This document shows positions 44,848-53,358 of a stretch of DNA of 64,000 nt, piece after piece. Numbering within the stretch: the first letter of the stretch is position 1; each line of letters begins with the position of its first letter. The position numbers were made by a program, and so were the translations under genes. The stretch is from Archangium gephyra (lineage in GTDB: Bacteria > Myxococcota > Myxococcia > Myxococcales > Myxococcaceae), in the NCBI GenBank assembly GCA_003243425.1, contig QFQP01000011.1:124001-188000 (forward strand). The letters run 5' to 3'. A model generated the notes under the pieces. It did not search any database and was not told where the DNA came from. It was given only the letters and a program-made list of their open reading frames with translations.

Positions 44848-45093
44848 TCACCCGCCTGCCACCGGAGGAATCAGCGCCACTTCCGCGCCCTCCTCGACGA
44901 TCGACTCGACACCTGCAAACTCCTGATTCACCGCGACTCGCAGGTGCGGCACCAGTGAAGCGAGCGCCGGCTTCACCGCCACCACACCGTCGAGCAACTG
45001 CTTCACCGATGCGCCGGTCGCGAGCTCGACGTCGACGCTGCCGACGCCGGCCCGCTCACGTGCTGCTGCAAACAGGCGCACGGTGACCTTCAC
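44848..45093 (-). CDS. moaD: Molybdopterin synthase sulfur carrier subunit
   Basis: 81 residues with a ubiquitin-like fold: VTVRLFAAARERAG at the start, EVALIPPVAGG at the end. The terminal Gly-Gly is the site that is adenylated and then thiocarboxylated to donate sulfur to the molybdopterin precursor through MoaE. GTG start, 3 nt after the YceI gene stop, so it is probably on the YceI transcript rather than with moaE. Confidence 0.92.
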   Translation of the reverse strand: MKVTVRLFAAARERAGVGSVDVELATGASVKQLLDGVVAVKPALASLVPHLRVAVNQEFAGVESIVEEGAEVALIPPVAGG

Positions 45094-45096
45094 GAC

Positions 45097-45732
45097 TCAG
45101 CCGCGCTTCTTCGCCGTCAAGTCGAGCGCGATGGCCACGTTGTCGGAGATGAGGTCGTCGGCCTTGCCCGCGTAGACGATGCCGAAGTCCTTCCGGTTGA
45201 TCGCGAAGTCGGCCTTCGCAGTCACCGCGTCACCTTCGACCTTCAACGTCGCCGGGAAGGTGATGCTCTTCGTCACCCCGTGCAGGGTGAGGTCGCCGGT
45301 CACGTCGAACTTGTCGCCGTTGGGCTTGATGGCCGTCGACACGAACGTCGCTTCGGGGAACTTCTCGACGTCGAAGAAGTCGGCGCTCTGCAGGTGGCCG
45401 GTGAGCTTCTCGGAATCGGTGAACGTCGACTTCGTGGCGACCGTCGCCTTCACGCGCGCCTTCGAGAAGTCGGCGCCGGGCAGCTCGATGGTGCCCTCGA
45501 ACATGTTGAAGCCGCCTTCGTGCTTGCCGGTGACCTTGGCGCCCACGAAGCCGAACTTCGAACCTTCGTTGCTGAACGTGTACGTCGCGGCGTTCTCGAT
45601 GGGCTGCGCGACCGCGGCAGGCGCGGCCTTCGGCGCTTCCACCACCGCCTGCGGCTTGTTCTTCGCCGGGTCGGGGCAACCAGTGAGCAGCAGTACGGCG
45701 GAAACGGACGCGAGGAGTGAGGAGCGGATCAT
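45097..45732 (-). CDS. YceI family lipoprotein
   Basis: 211 residues. Lipobox LLLTGC (Cys19), an Ala/Pro linker, and then a YceI lipocalin-like barrel: SKFGFVGAKVTGKHEGGFNMFEGTIELPG, GHLQSADFFDVEKFPEATF, GDLTLHGVTKSITFPA, FAINRKDFGI. The family binds isoprenoid-like lipids in the periplasm. ATG start; single gene with moaD behind it. Good match by motifs and length. Confidence 0.9.
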   Translation of the reverse strand: MIRSSLLASVSAVLLLTGCPDPAKNKPQAVVEAPKAAPAAVAQPIENAATYTFSNEGSKFGFVGAKVTGKHEGGFNMFEGTIELPGADFSKARVKATVATKSTFTDSEKLTGHLQSADFFDVEKFPEATFVSTAIKPNGDKFDVTGDLTLHGVTKSITFPATLKVEGDAVTAKADFAINRKDFGIVYAGKADDLISDNVAIALDLTAKKRG

Positions 45733-45763
45733 GCCGACCCATGTAACAACTCCTGCGCCGGTT

Positions 45764-46910
45764 TCACTGGGTCACGGTGACCGTGTACGCGCCGGTGTTG
45801 CTCGTGCCGCAAGTATCGAGGAACAGGTAGTACGTGCCCGCCTGCAATGACGAGACGTTGAGCGACGCGCTGGTGCCGTTGCTGCAGTTGGTGGTGTCGG
45901 GCGCATGACAGGCGACGTCGGTCGTCGACTGCGCGCAGGTCGAGCGCAGATAGATGATGGGCGAGTACATGCTGCCCGCGGGCCGGGTGACGCTGACCGA
46001 CAGCGGGCCGGTCGTGGGGTGCTGAATCAGGTACACGCCGTCGGGTCCGCTGCCGCTGCCGGTGCAGCCGCCGATGTTCGAGCCTGACGTGTAGTTCGCC
46101 GCGAGGCCGGTGATGGTGCCGGTGCCGGTCATGGTTCCCGGCCCGGTGATGAGCGGCGACGCGGGCGTGCAGGTGTCCGAAATCGGCGGCGCCATCGGCG
46201 TGGTCTGCGACAGCGTCAGATTGAACGAACCGCCCGCGCCGTAGCTGTCGACCACGAGATCGTACGTGCCACTCGAGAGGTTGGTGGTGAACGTGGCCGA
46301 GGTGGCCGCTGCCGTGCCCTGGCCGCACGCCACGTCACTGCCGGTCGAGCCACACGACGAGCGCAGGTACACCACCGGCCGCAACGACCCCGAACCCGCC
46401 GGGCTGGCCCGTACCTCCGCCCGTCGCGGTGCCGCCACCGGTCGCAGAGCCGCCTCCCGTTGCGGCGCCACCGCCCGTTGCAGAACCGCCGCCGGTCGCC
46501 GAGCCGCCGCCAGTCGCAGAACCTCCGCCGCTCGCCGAGCCGCCGCCAGTCGCAGAACCTCCGCCGCCGCCGGTCGCCGAGCCGCCGCCAGTCGCAGAAC
46601 CTCCGCCGCTCGCCGAGCCGCCGCCAGTCGCAGAACCTCCGCCGCTCGCCGAACCGCCGCCCGTTCCCGAGCCACCACCAACGCTCGAGATCGCCTGGCA
46701 GATGCCGCTCTGGCAGCTCGTGGCGCCGGAACACGTCTGACACGCATTGCCCAGCAGGCCACACGCCATCGGCGTGAAACCCGGCTGGCACTGACCCATG
46801 GCGTCACAGCAGCCCTGACACATCTGGAAGTTGCATTCGCGGACCTCGGTGGAGCTGCCACACGAGATCCACAACGACGACACCAGGAGCACGAAGGACA
46901 GACGCCGCAT
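45764..46910 (-). pseudogene. Repeat-bearing lipoprotein gene broken by deletion/frameshift
   Basis: From the ATG at 46910: lipobox LWISC (Cys17), a 'GCC' cysteine module (CNFQMCQGCCDAMGQC...CGLLGNACQTC), then about 15 GGGSAT-type hexapeptides; the frame then ends at a stop at 46335-46337. The other part continues in the next frame from about 46400: PAGSGSLRPVVYLRSSCGSTGSDVACG and a second, complete PPC-like domain with PAGSMYSPIIYLRSTCAQ, ending at 45764. Aligning the two domains shows that the first lacks its N-terminal half and joins the repeat stalk out of frame at PAGS. This fits a recombination deletion between GC-rich sequences, or an assembly collapse. The whole protein would otherwise be a stalked surface lipoprotein. 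Confidence 0.7.
46405..46680. repeat. Tandem hexapeptide-coding repeats, about 15 units (GGGSAT/GGGSAS)
   Basis: 18-bp units with alternating CGCAGAACC and CGCCGAGCC variants, plus one unit lengthened by two codons (GGGGGSAT). Same hexapeptide plan as the repeats near 42.1 and 61.9 kb but with different codons, so not a recent copy of either. Confidence 0.8.
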
Positions 46911-46952
46911 GCCCGACGAACACATCAAGCCCTCGTCGAGTGCAACCGAAAC

Positions 46953-48428
46953 TCAGAGCCCGTACAGCGCGCCGTATTTGTCCTGCAGGTAGGCGACGAA
47001 ATCGCCGTCAGTGAGCCCCCTTCCCGTCACGCGCGTCACCAGCGCTTCAGCGTCGCTGCGGAACCCTTCGCGATGCACCTTCTCGCGCAGCCACTGCTTC
47101 ACCGGCAGCAACCCGCCGTTGGCGATGCCTGCTTCGAGGCCATGCAGCTCACGCTTCATCGCGCTCCACAACGACGCGGCGTACAGATTGCCGAGCGCGT
47201 ACGTGGGGAAGTAGCCGAACTCGCCATAGGCCCAGTGAATGTCCTGCAGCACGCCTTCACCGGGCTGCGTGACCGTGAGCCCGAGCAGCTCCTTCGTCTT
47301 CGCGTTCCAGGCCTCGTCGAGATCCTTCGTGTCGAGCGTGCCGCGCATCAACCCGAGCTCGAGCTCGTAGCGGAGAACGATGTGCAGGTTGTAGGTGACC
47401 TCGTCGGCTTCCACGCGGATGAAGCTGCGCTCGACGCGGTTCACTTCGCGCAGGAACTCGTCGAGCCCGACATCACCCAGCTGATTGACGAACAGCTGCT
47501 GATATTTCGGGAAGAAACATGACCAGAACGCGCGGCTGCGGCCGATGACGTTCTCCCAGAGCCGCGACTGCGATTCGTGGAGCCCCATCGACGGCGCCTG
47601 TGCCAGCGGGGTGCGCTCATGCGCGGGGTCGAAGCCCTGCTCGAACAAGCCGTGCCCGCCTTCGTGAATCGTCGAGAACACCGACGACAACGGCAGTTCG
47701 GGGAACAGCCGCGTGGTCAGCCGTACGTCGTGAAGTCCGGTGCCGCCGGTGAACGGGTGTGTCGAACGGTCCTGCCGGCCGGCTTCGAGGTCGAAGCCCA
47801 TCGCCTCGAGCAGCGTCATCGTGAACTTCCACTGCGTGTCGGCATCGAAGCGCTTGTTCTTGAAGATGCGGCGCGGCTTCGGTTTGCCGTCGATGGCGTT
47901 GACCAGCGGCACCAGCTGCTCGCGCAGCCCCGAGAGCACCGGCGTCAGCCGGGCGACACGCATGCCGGGTTCATAATTTTCGAGCAGCGCGTCGTAGCGC
48001 TCGCCGTCGTGACCCCACGCATCGGCCTGTTCACGTCGAAGTTCCACCAACCGGCGCACGTGCGGTTCGAACGGCGCGTACGACTTCTTCTCGCGGGCAT
48101 CGCGCCACGCCGACAACGCGAGCGACTGCGCTTCGGCCAACGCCTTCACCAACGCGGCGGGAATCTTCACTGCGCGATCGCGCTCCTTCTTGAGGACGCG
48201 CACCATCGCTTCTTCGTCGGCGTTCGCGGGCTTCGCGTCGCCGAGCCAGTCACCGAGCCGCGGGTCGACGAGGCGCTCGTGGTACAGGCCCTGGAGCGTG
48301 CCGAGCTGCGCAGCGCGCCCGGGCTCGCCCTTCTTCGGCAGGTACGTTTCCTGGTCCCAGCTGGCGAGTCCGACCACACCCGCCAGATCCCGAAGCTCCT
48401 GCATGCGCGCGAACAGATCCGAGTTCAT
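46953..48428 (-). CDS. Carboxypeptidase Taq, metallopeptidase family M32
   Basis: 491 residues. M32 enzymes remove single C-terminal residues using zinc or cobalt. The HEGGH (HExxH) site lies in STIHEGGHGLFEQG; GLHESQSRLWENVIGRS is the second hallmark and RVEADEVTYNLHIVLRYELE carries the third conserved block. The N-terminal ARMQELRDLAGVVGLASWDQETYLP is also typical. The ATG at 48428 is the start where similarity begins. It diverges from the DUF1016 gene across 58 bp. Confidence 0.93.
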   Translation of the reverse strand: MNSDLFARMQELRDLAGVVGLASWDQETYLPKKGEPGRAAQLGTLQGLYHERLVDPRLGDWLGDAKPANADEEAMVRVLKKERDRAVKIPAALVKALAEAQSLALSAWRDAREKKSYAPFEPHVRRLVELRREQADAWGHDGERYDALLENYEPGMRVARLTPVLSGLREQLVPLVNAIDGKPKPRRIFKNKRFDADTQWKFTMTLLEAMGFDLEAGRQDRSTHPFTGGTGLHDVRLTTRLFPELPLSSVFSTIHEGGHGLFEQGFDPAHERTPLAQAPSMGLHESQSRLWENVIGRSRAFWSCFFPKYQQLFVNQLGDVGLDEFLREVNRVERSFIRVEADEVTYNLHIVLRYELELGLMRGTLDTKDLDEAWNAKTKELLGLTVTQPGEGVLQDIHWAYGEFGYFPTYALGNLYAASLWSAMKRELHGLEAGIANGGLLPVKQWLREKVHREGFRSDAEALVTRVTGRGLTDGDFVAYLQDKYGALYGL

Positions 48429-48486
48429 ACGCGGAGTTGTAGCCCGGCTCGCCGAACATGTCGGACTCGGCTGGTAGACCCGCGAC

Positions 48487-49536
48487 ATGAAAAAGATCGC
48501 GAGCCGCACGGAGGTATTGGCAGGCGAACAGTCGCTCGTGAGAGACCTGCGGAAGTTGATCAGCGGCGCCCAGTCGCACACGGCGCAGGCGGTGAACGCG
48601 GCGTTGACCACGCTCTACTGGCAGGTCGGCAAACGCGTGCACGTCGAGCTGCTGCGGCGACGTCGCGCGACCTACGGCACCAGGCTGATGGTGTCGGTCG
48701 GCAAGAAGCTCGAAGAGACGTTCGGGAGCGGTTTCGGCGAGAAGAACCTGCGGCACATGGTGCGCTTCGCCGAGGTGTTTCCCGACGAGAAGATTGTCTC
48801 CGCACTGCGGAGACAATTGGGTTGGAGCCACTTCAAGCGCGTCATCTACATGGAGGATCCGCTCAAGCGGGACTTCTACGCCGAGCTGTGCCGCGTCGAA
48901 GGCTGGAGCACGCGGGTGCTCGATCAGAAGGTCAGCAGCATGTTGTTCGAACGCACGGCGATCTCGAAGCGGCCCGCGGCGCTCATTCGTCGCGAGCTCA
49001 CTGCGCTGCGAAAGCGCGACGAGCTGACGCCCGCGCTGGTGTTGCAGGACCCGTACAACCTCAACTTCCTGGGTCTGCACGACACGTACTCCGAGAAGGA
49101 TCTCGAGAGCGCGATCCTGCGGGAGATCGAACGCTTCGTGCTCGAGCTCGGCACCGGCTTCGCGTTCGTCGAACGGCAGAAGCGCATCACCGTCGACGGC
49201 GAAGACCACTACATGGACCTGCTGTTCTTCCACCGTCGGCTCAAGCGGCTGGTGGTGGTCGAGCTGAAGCTCGGCGAGTTCAAGGCCGCCGACAGCGGGC
49301 AGGTCGAGCTGTACCTGCGCTGGCTCGATCGCCACGAACGGCAACCCGACGAGCACCCGCCCATCGGCATCATTCTGTGCGCGGGAAAGAAGTCGGAGAC
49401 CGTCGAGTACCTCGGTCTGGACAAGCGCAACATTCACGTCGCTGAGTACGTCACGCAGCTGCCTTCGCCCGAGGTGTTGCAGAACAAGTTGCACGTGGCG
49501 TTGAAGGCCGCTCGTCAGCGCGTCGCCTCGGCGTGA
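48487..49536 (+). CDS. DUF1016 (YhcG-type) PD-(D/E)xK nuclease-domain protein
   Basis: 349 residues, full length. The N-terminal winged DUF1016_N domain has LYWQVGKRV, YGTRLMVSVGKKLEETFGSGF, LRHMVRFAEVF and IVSALRRQLGWSHFKRVI. The C-terminal nuclease domain has YNLNFLGLHDTYSEKDLE, then DHYMDLLFFHRRLKRLVVVELKLGEF with the D...ExK metal site. Related proteins are thought to act on DNA with branched or mobile-element ends, but the job is not settled. Codons for IVSALRRQ form a long palindrome in the DNA, and the same palindrome recurs right after the stop codon. There is no restriction-modification gene nearby. Confidence 0.9.
   Translation: MKKIASRTEVLAGEQSLVRDLRKLISGAQSHTAQAVNAALTTLYWQVGKRVHVELLRRRRATYGTRLMVSVGKKLEETFGSGFGEKNLRHMVRFAEVFPDEKIVSALRRQLGWSHFKRVIYMEDPLKRDFYAELCRVEGWSTRVLDQKVSSMLFERTAISKRPAALIRRELTALRKRDELTPALVLQDPYNLNFLGLHDTYSEKDLESAILREIERFVLELGTGFAFVERQKRITVDGEDHYMDLLFFHRRLKRLVVVELKLGEFKAADSGQVELYLRWLDRHERQPDEHPPIGIILCAGKKSETVEYLGLDKRNIHVAEYVTQLPSPEVLQNKLHVALKAARQRVASA
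48793..48817. repeat. 25-bp palindrome inside the DUF1016 gene
   Basis: Arms ATTGTCTCCGC (48793-48803) and GCGGAGACAAT (48807-48817) with a 3-nt centre ACT. It encodes the family-conserved IVSALRRQ helix, so it is part of the gene rather than an insertion. An almost identical copy lies at 49538-49562. Confidence 0.9.
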
Positions 49537-49537
49537 G

Positions 49538-49562
49538 ATTGTCTCCGCGCTGCGGAGACAAT
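49538..49562. repeat. Second copy of the 25-bp palindrome, directly after the DUF1016 stop codon
   Basis: Arms ATTGTCTCCGC and GCGGAGACAAT with centre GCT, one base different from the in-gene copy. Identity extends two bases upstream, into the TGA stop. It may serve as a transcription terminator (hairpin without T-run), a recognition site or an insertion boundary. Confidence 0.9.
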
Positions 49563-49632
49563 GGCTCCCTGCGCCAGCCACCGCGCGTGCCCGACGGGTG
49601 AGGCTCGGAATGCCTCGGGGGCTTCCCTTTGT

Positions 49633-49660
49633 TTGACCTGCGTGAGATGGGGCCTACTTT
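49633..49660 (+). promoter_or_regulatory. Candidate sigma-70-type promoter for the lytic transglycosylase gene
   Basis: TTGACC (49633-49638) and TACTTT (49655-49660) with 16-nt spacing, 15 nt before the ATG at 49676. A match by eye to the vegetative consensus; the short distance to the ATG would give a very short leader. Confidence 0.4.
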
Positions 49661-49675
49661 CGCTCCGAAACGCGC

Positions 49676-51376
49676 ATGCTTCTGACCTTCACGCTCCTCG
49701 CTCTTGCTGCCGCCGACGTTCCCGATGCGGGCGTTCTTCCGCCGCTCGCCGTCGATGCGGGCATCGCGACGACCGACGTCGACGAAGGTGACGAAGAGCT
49801 CGAAGAGATGCGTGCGCTGGAAGACGTGGCGATCGAGCCGCAGGTCCCCGCCGCCGCGCCCAAAGGGCCCGGGCTTCGTGAGCAGCTGGCGCAGCTGGGC
49901 TACGGCTCGCTGACGCGGGACCGCCTCGAGAACGCGCTCGACGCCGCGGAGCTGTCGGGTGAAGAGTTCGCCTTCCAGCTCGACGCGGTCACCGACGTGG
50001 ACAACTTCGACGTGACGCTGGTCGCTGACCGCTACGACATTCCCGTCGAGATGCAGCCGCTGGTGGCTCAGTACATCCGCTTCTTCCAGGGCGGCGGCCG
50101 CAAGTGGTTCCGGAGGTGGATGTCGCGCAGCCATCGCTACATTCCGTTGATGCAGCCGATTCTCGAGGCGCGCGGCATGCCCCGAGACACGGTGTACCTC
50201 TCGATGATCGAGAGCGGTTTCAACACCCAGGCCAAGTCGTGGGCGCGCGCCGTGGGGCCGTGGCAGTTCATTCCCGGCACCGCGAAGATGTTCAAGCTGC
50301 GCGACGACTTCTGGGTCGACGAGCGCCGCGACCCCATCAAGTCGACGCACGCCGCAGCCAGTTACCTCACGCAGCTGCACGACGAGCTCGGCCACTGGTA
50401 CCTCGCGTGGGCCGGCTACAACACCGGCGGTGGCCGCGTTCGCAAGATGGTCGACAAATACGGCACGACCGACTTCTGGCAGCTCTCCGAATACGAGAAG
50501 AAGCAGGGCTACGCGTTCGCCAAGGAGACCAAGCACTACGTGCCGAAGTTGATCGCCTGTGCGCTGGTCGCCAAGCACCCCGAGGCGTTCGGGTTCTCGC
50601 TCGATGAGTTCAAGCCCGAGAGCCCGTTCGTGTTCGACGAGGTCAAGCTCACCGACTCGGTCGACCTCGAAGTCATCGCGCAGGCGTCGGGCGCTTCGGT
50701 GGAAGAGATTCAGGAGTTCAACCCCGAGCTCAAGCGCTGGTGCACGCCGCCAGCGAGCGAGAAGGAGCCGTACGTGCTCCGGCTGCCGAAGGGGCGGCTG
50801 GAGCTGTTCGCGGAGAACTTCGCGAAGTACGCGCCGTCGGAGCGGCTCAACTTCAAGATTCACCGCGTGGCCAAGGGCGACACGCTCTCGAAGATCGCCC
50901 TGCAGTACCACTCGGCGCAGGAGGCGATTCTGCGCATGAATCACCTCACCTCGGTGCGCACGCTCAAGCTGGGCAGCGACCTCATCGTGCCGGTACCGTC
51001 GGCGCAGGCGCTGAAGGCCGGCAAGGAAGACACGGCGCTCGAACGTCAGGTCGCGCGCGCGCGGCGCTCCGGGTTGCGTGCCGGGCGCCCCGAAGACGAA
51101 GTGCCCGCGGGAACGCAGACGGCCTCGAGCGGCAAGGCCGTGGCAGTGGCCGGCACCGTCTCGGTCGCCACCGTCGATGGAAAGAAGAAGGTCACCTACG
51201 GCATCGGCAAGGGCGATTCGTTGTGGAGCATCGCCCGGCGCTTCGACGTGCACGTGGCCGACTTGAAGGAATGGAACCCGTCGCTGGGTTCGGCGCGCGG
51301 CCTCAAGGTCGGCGCGGCGTTGACGGTGTGGCCGGGCCCCGCGGCTGATCTTTCGAGCACGGGCGCGAGCCGCTGA
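49676..51376 (+). CDS. MltD-like membrane-bound lytic transglycosylase with LysM repeats
   Basis: 566 residues. Signal peptide (LLTFTLLALAAA), an acidic linker, an SLT-type catalytic domain at about residues 150-300 with Glu179 in VYLSMIESGFN, then ARAVGPWQFIPGTAK and WYLAWAGYNTGGGRV. There are two LysM peptidoglycan-binding repeats at about 395-440 (HRVAKGDTLSKIALQYH) and 500-545 (GIGKGDSLWSIARRF). It cleaves glycan strands, forming 1,6-anhydromuramic ends. There is no lipobox, unlike E. coli MltD, so it may be periplasmic or secreted. Likely to have its own promoter. Confidence 0.92.
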   Translation: MLLTFTLLALAAADVPDAGVLPPLAVDAGIATTDVDEGDEELEEMRALEDVAIEPQVPAAAPKGPGLREQLAQLGYGSLTRDRLENALDAAELSGEEFAFQLDAVTDVDNFDVTLVADRYDIPVEMQPLVAQYIRFFQGGGRKWFRRWMSRSHRYIPLMQPILEARGMPRDTVYLSMIESGFNTQAKSWARAVGPWQFIPGTAKMFKLRDDFWVDERRDPIKSTHAAASYLTQLHDELGHWYLAWAGYNTGGGRVRKMVDKYGTTDFWQLSEYEKKQGYAFAKETKHYVPKLIACALVAKHPEAFGFSLDEFKPESPFVFDEVKLTDSVDLEVIAQASGASVEEIQEFNPELKRWCTPPASEKEPYVLRLPKGRLELFAENFAKYAPSERLNFKIHRVAKGDTLSKIALQYHSAQEAILRMNHLTSVRTLKLGSDLIVPVPSAQALKAGKEDTALERQVARARRSGLRAGRPEDEVPAGTQTASSGKAVAVAGTVSVATVDGKKKVTYGIGKGDSLWSIARRFDVHVADLKEWNPSLGSARGLKVGAALTVWPGPAADLSSTGASR

Positions 51377-51397
51377 ATTGCGGTAATCGGCGCGCCC

Positions 51398-52063
51398 ATG
51401 TCGTCGAACGAAGTGAACCTCGATTTGCAGCGCGCGCAGCGCATCGGCATCGACGAGGCGATTTTCTGTCAGGGCAAGACCGCTGAGCACCTCACCGAGA
51501 TCATCGCGAAGGCGCGCGCGGTCGCGCACCCGCTGTTGCTGACGCGGCTCGCGCCGGCGCACTTCGAGGCGCTCCCGGCCAACGATCGCTCGGAGCTCGA
51601 CTACGACCCGGTGAGTCGCACCGCGTACTTCGGCAAGCCGAAGGCCGAGGCTGGCGCGCCGCGCATCGCCGTCATCGCCGCGGGAACTTCAGACGCGCAC
51701 GTGACGCGTGAAGTGCGCCGCACCTTGTCGTTCAACGGCATTCCCAGCTCGTACATCGTCGACGTCGGCGTGGCCGGCCTGTGGCGGTTGATGGAGCGCG
51801 TCGAAGACATCCGCAAACACAAGATCGCCATCGTGGTGGCGGGCATGGACGCCGCGCTGCCCACCGTGGTCGGCGGCCTGTTCGGCGGCGTCATCATCGG
51901 CGTGCCCACGTCGAACGGGTACGGCGTGGCCGAAGGTGGCAGCACCGCGCTGCATTCGATTCTGGCGAGCTGCTCGCCGGGCGTGGTGACGCTCAACATC
52001 GACAACGGCTACGGCGCGGCCTGTGCGGCCATGCGCGTGCTTCACGTGCTCGACGCGCCGTGA
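51398..52063 (+). CDS. larB: Nickel-pincer cofactor biosynthesis protein LarB (AIR carboxylase-like)
   Basis: 221 residues. LarB carboxylates and hydrolyses nicotinic acid adenine dinucleotide in nickel-pincer cofactor synthesis for lactate racemase-type enzymes. The N-terminal part (LDYDPVSRTAYFGKPK) and the PurE-like domain IAVIAAGTSDAHVTREV, VDVGVAGLWRLMERVE, VVAGMDAALPTVVGGLFGG and GVPTSNGYG match LarB. It begins a four-gene run with overlapping starts and stops. larC, larE and the racemase are not in this window. Confidence 0.9.
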   Translation: MSSNEVNLDLQRAQRIGIDEAIFCQGKTAEHLTEIIAKARAVAHPLLLTRLAPAHFEALPANDRSELDYDPVSRTAYFGKPKAEAGAPRIAVIAAGTSDAHVTREVRRTLSFNGIPSSYIVDVGVAGLWRLMERVEDIRKHKIAIVVAGMDAALPTVVGGLFGGVIIGVPTSNGYGVAEGGSTALHSILASCSPGVVTLNIDNGYGAACAAMRVLHVLDAP

Positions 52064-53358
52064 ACGAATTTCCGCCCGATTTCACGTTCGGCGTCGCCAC
52101 GGCCGCGTACCAGGTCGAAGGCGGCATCGAGAACGACTGGTCAGACTGGGAGCGCGCGGGCAAATGCACGAAGCCCGACACGCGCTGTGGCACCGGGGTC
52201 GATCATTGGAACCGGTTCTTCGACGACGTGGCGCTCATCAACAAGGTCGGCGCCACCGCGTATCGCCTGAGCATCGAGTGGGCGCGTGTCGAACCCGAAC
52301 GCGGCACCTTCGACGAGCTCGCGTGGGCCGGCTACCGCAAGCGGCTCGAAGCGCTGGTGAAAGCGGGCATCAAGCCCATCGTCACCTTCCACCACTTCAC
52401 CCACCCGAAGTGGTTCCACGTCGAAACGCCCTGGCACGAGCCGTCATCACTCGAGTCGTGGACGCGCTACGCCAGGCGCTGCGCGGAATTGCTCGACGGC
52501 CTCGACGTCATCGTCACCACCATCAACGAGCCGAACGTGCTGCTGCTCACCGGCTACCTGAGCGGCGTGTTTCCGCCCGGCATCGCCGACGGTGGCAAGG
52601 CGTTCAAGGCGATGGCCAACCTGGTGCGTGCCCACGTGATCGCGCGGCGGGCGCTCCGTGAACGCGGCAACCAGTGCCCCATCGGCATCGCGCAGAACAT
52701 GCTGCGCTTCGCGCCGTCGCGGCGCTGGCACCCGATGGACCAGGCGCTCCAGCGGTTGGCCGACGCGAACTACAACCACGCGTTCCTGTCGGCGCTGTCG
52801 ACGGGCACGCTCGAGCTGCAGATGCCGGGCTTCACCGCCGGCCGCGAGCGCATCGAGGGCGCCGAGAAGTCGATGGAGTTCGTGGGCGTGAACTACTACT
52901 CGCGGGCGCACCTGCGGTTTCAGCTCACCGCGCCGTTCGTGTCCTTTGAGTACCTCGACAAGCACCAGCGCGGGCTCACCGACATCGGCTGGGAGTGGTT
53001 CCCCGAGGGCTTCGCCGAGACGCTGCGCGCGGTGAAGCGCTACGGCGTGCCGGTGTGGATTACGGAGAACGGGCTCGACGATCGCACCGGCAATCGGCGG
53101 CCGCAGTTTCTGTACGAGCACTGGAAGGCGATGCTCGAGGCGATGAAGGAAGGCGTCGACGTGCGGGGCTACCTGCACTGGTCGCTGCTCGACAACTTTG
53201 AGTGGCTCGAGGGCTTCGCGCCGCGCTTCGGGCTGTACCGCGTCGATCGCTCGACCATGGAACGACAATGGACGCCCGCGTGTGACTACTTCCGCGAAGT
53301 GGCGACCACGCGTCGATTGACGCCCCCGGCGGCCGCGGAGCAGAACCGCGGCGCATGA
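52060..53358 (+). CDS. Glycoside hydrolase family 1 (beta-glucosidase-like)
   Basis: 432 residues. A (beta/alpha)8 retaining glycosidase: FTFGVATAAYQVEGG at the start, acid/base Glu157 in TTINEPN, nucleophile Glu336 in VWITENGLDD, and YLHWSLLDNFEWLEGFAPRFGLYRVD at the end. It starts with GTG in a GTGA overlap with larB. No signal peptide, so cytoplasmic. Substrate preference (glucoside or galactoside) cannot be read from sequence. Coupling to larB is odd and has no obvious metabolic reason. Confidence 0.93.
   Translation: MNEFPPDFTFGVATAAYQVEGGIENDWSDWERAGKCTKPDTRCGTGVDHWNRFFDDVALINKVGATAYRLSIEWARVEPERGTFDELAWAGYRKRLEALVKAGIKPIVTFHHFTHPKWFHVETPWHEPSSLESWTRYARRCAELLDGLDVIVTTINEPNVLLLTGYLSGVFPPGIADGGKAFKAMANLVRAHVIARRALRERGNQCPIGIAQNMLRFAPSRRWHPMDQALQRLADANYNHAFLSALSTGTLELQMPGFTAGRERIEGAEKSMEFVGVNYYSRAHLRFQLTAPFVSFEYLDKHQRGLTDIGWEWFPEGFAETLRAVKRYGVPVWITENGLDDRTGNRRPQFLYEHWKAMLEAMKEGVDVRGYLHWSLLDNFEWLEGFAPRFGLYRVDRSTMERQWTPACDYFREVATTRRLTPPAAAEQNRGA

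Noticed and set aside
46429..46740. Plus-strand proline-rich frame (PPPVAEPPP repeats)
   Set aside because: Antisense of the lipoprotein stalk repeat; no start signal and no conserved feature.
52059..53268. Long minus-strand open frames opposite the GH1 and neighbouring genes
   Set aside because: High-GC shadow frames rich in Arg, Ala, His and Val without motifs; the plus-strand genes have full catalytic signatures.
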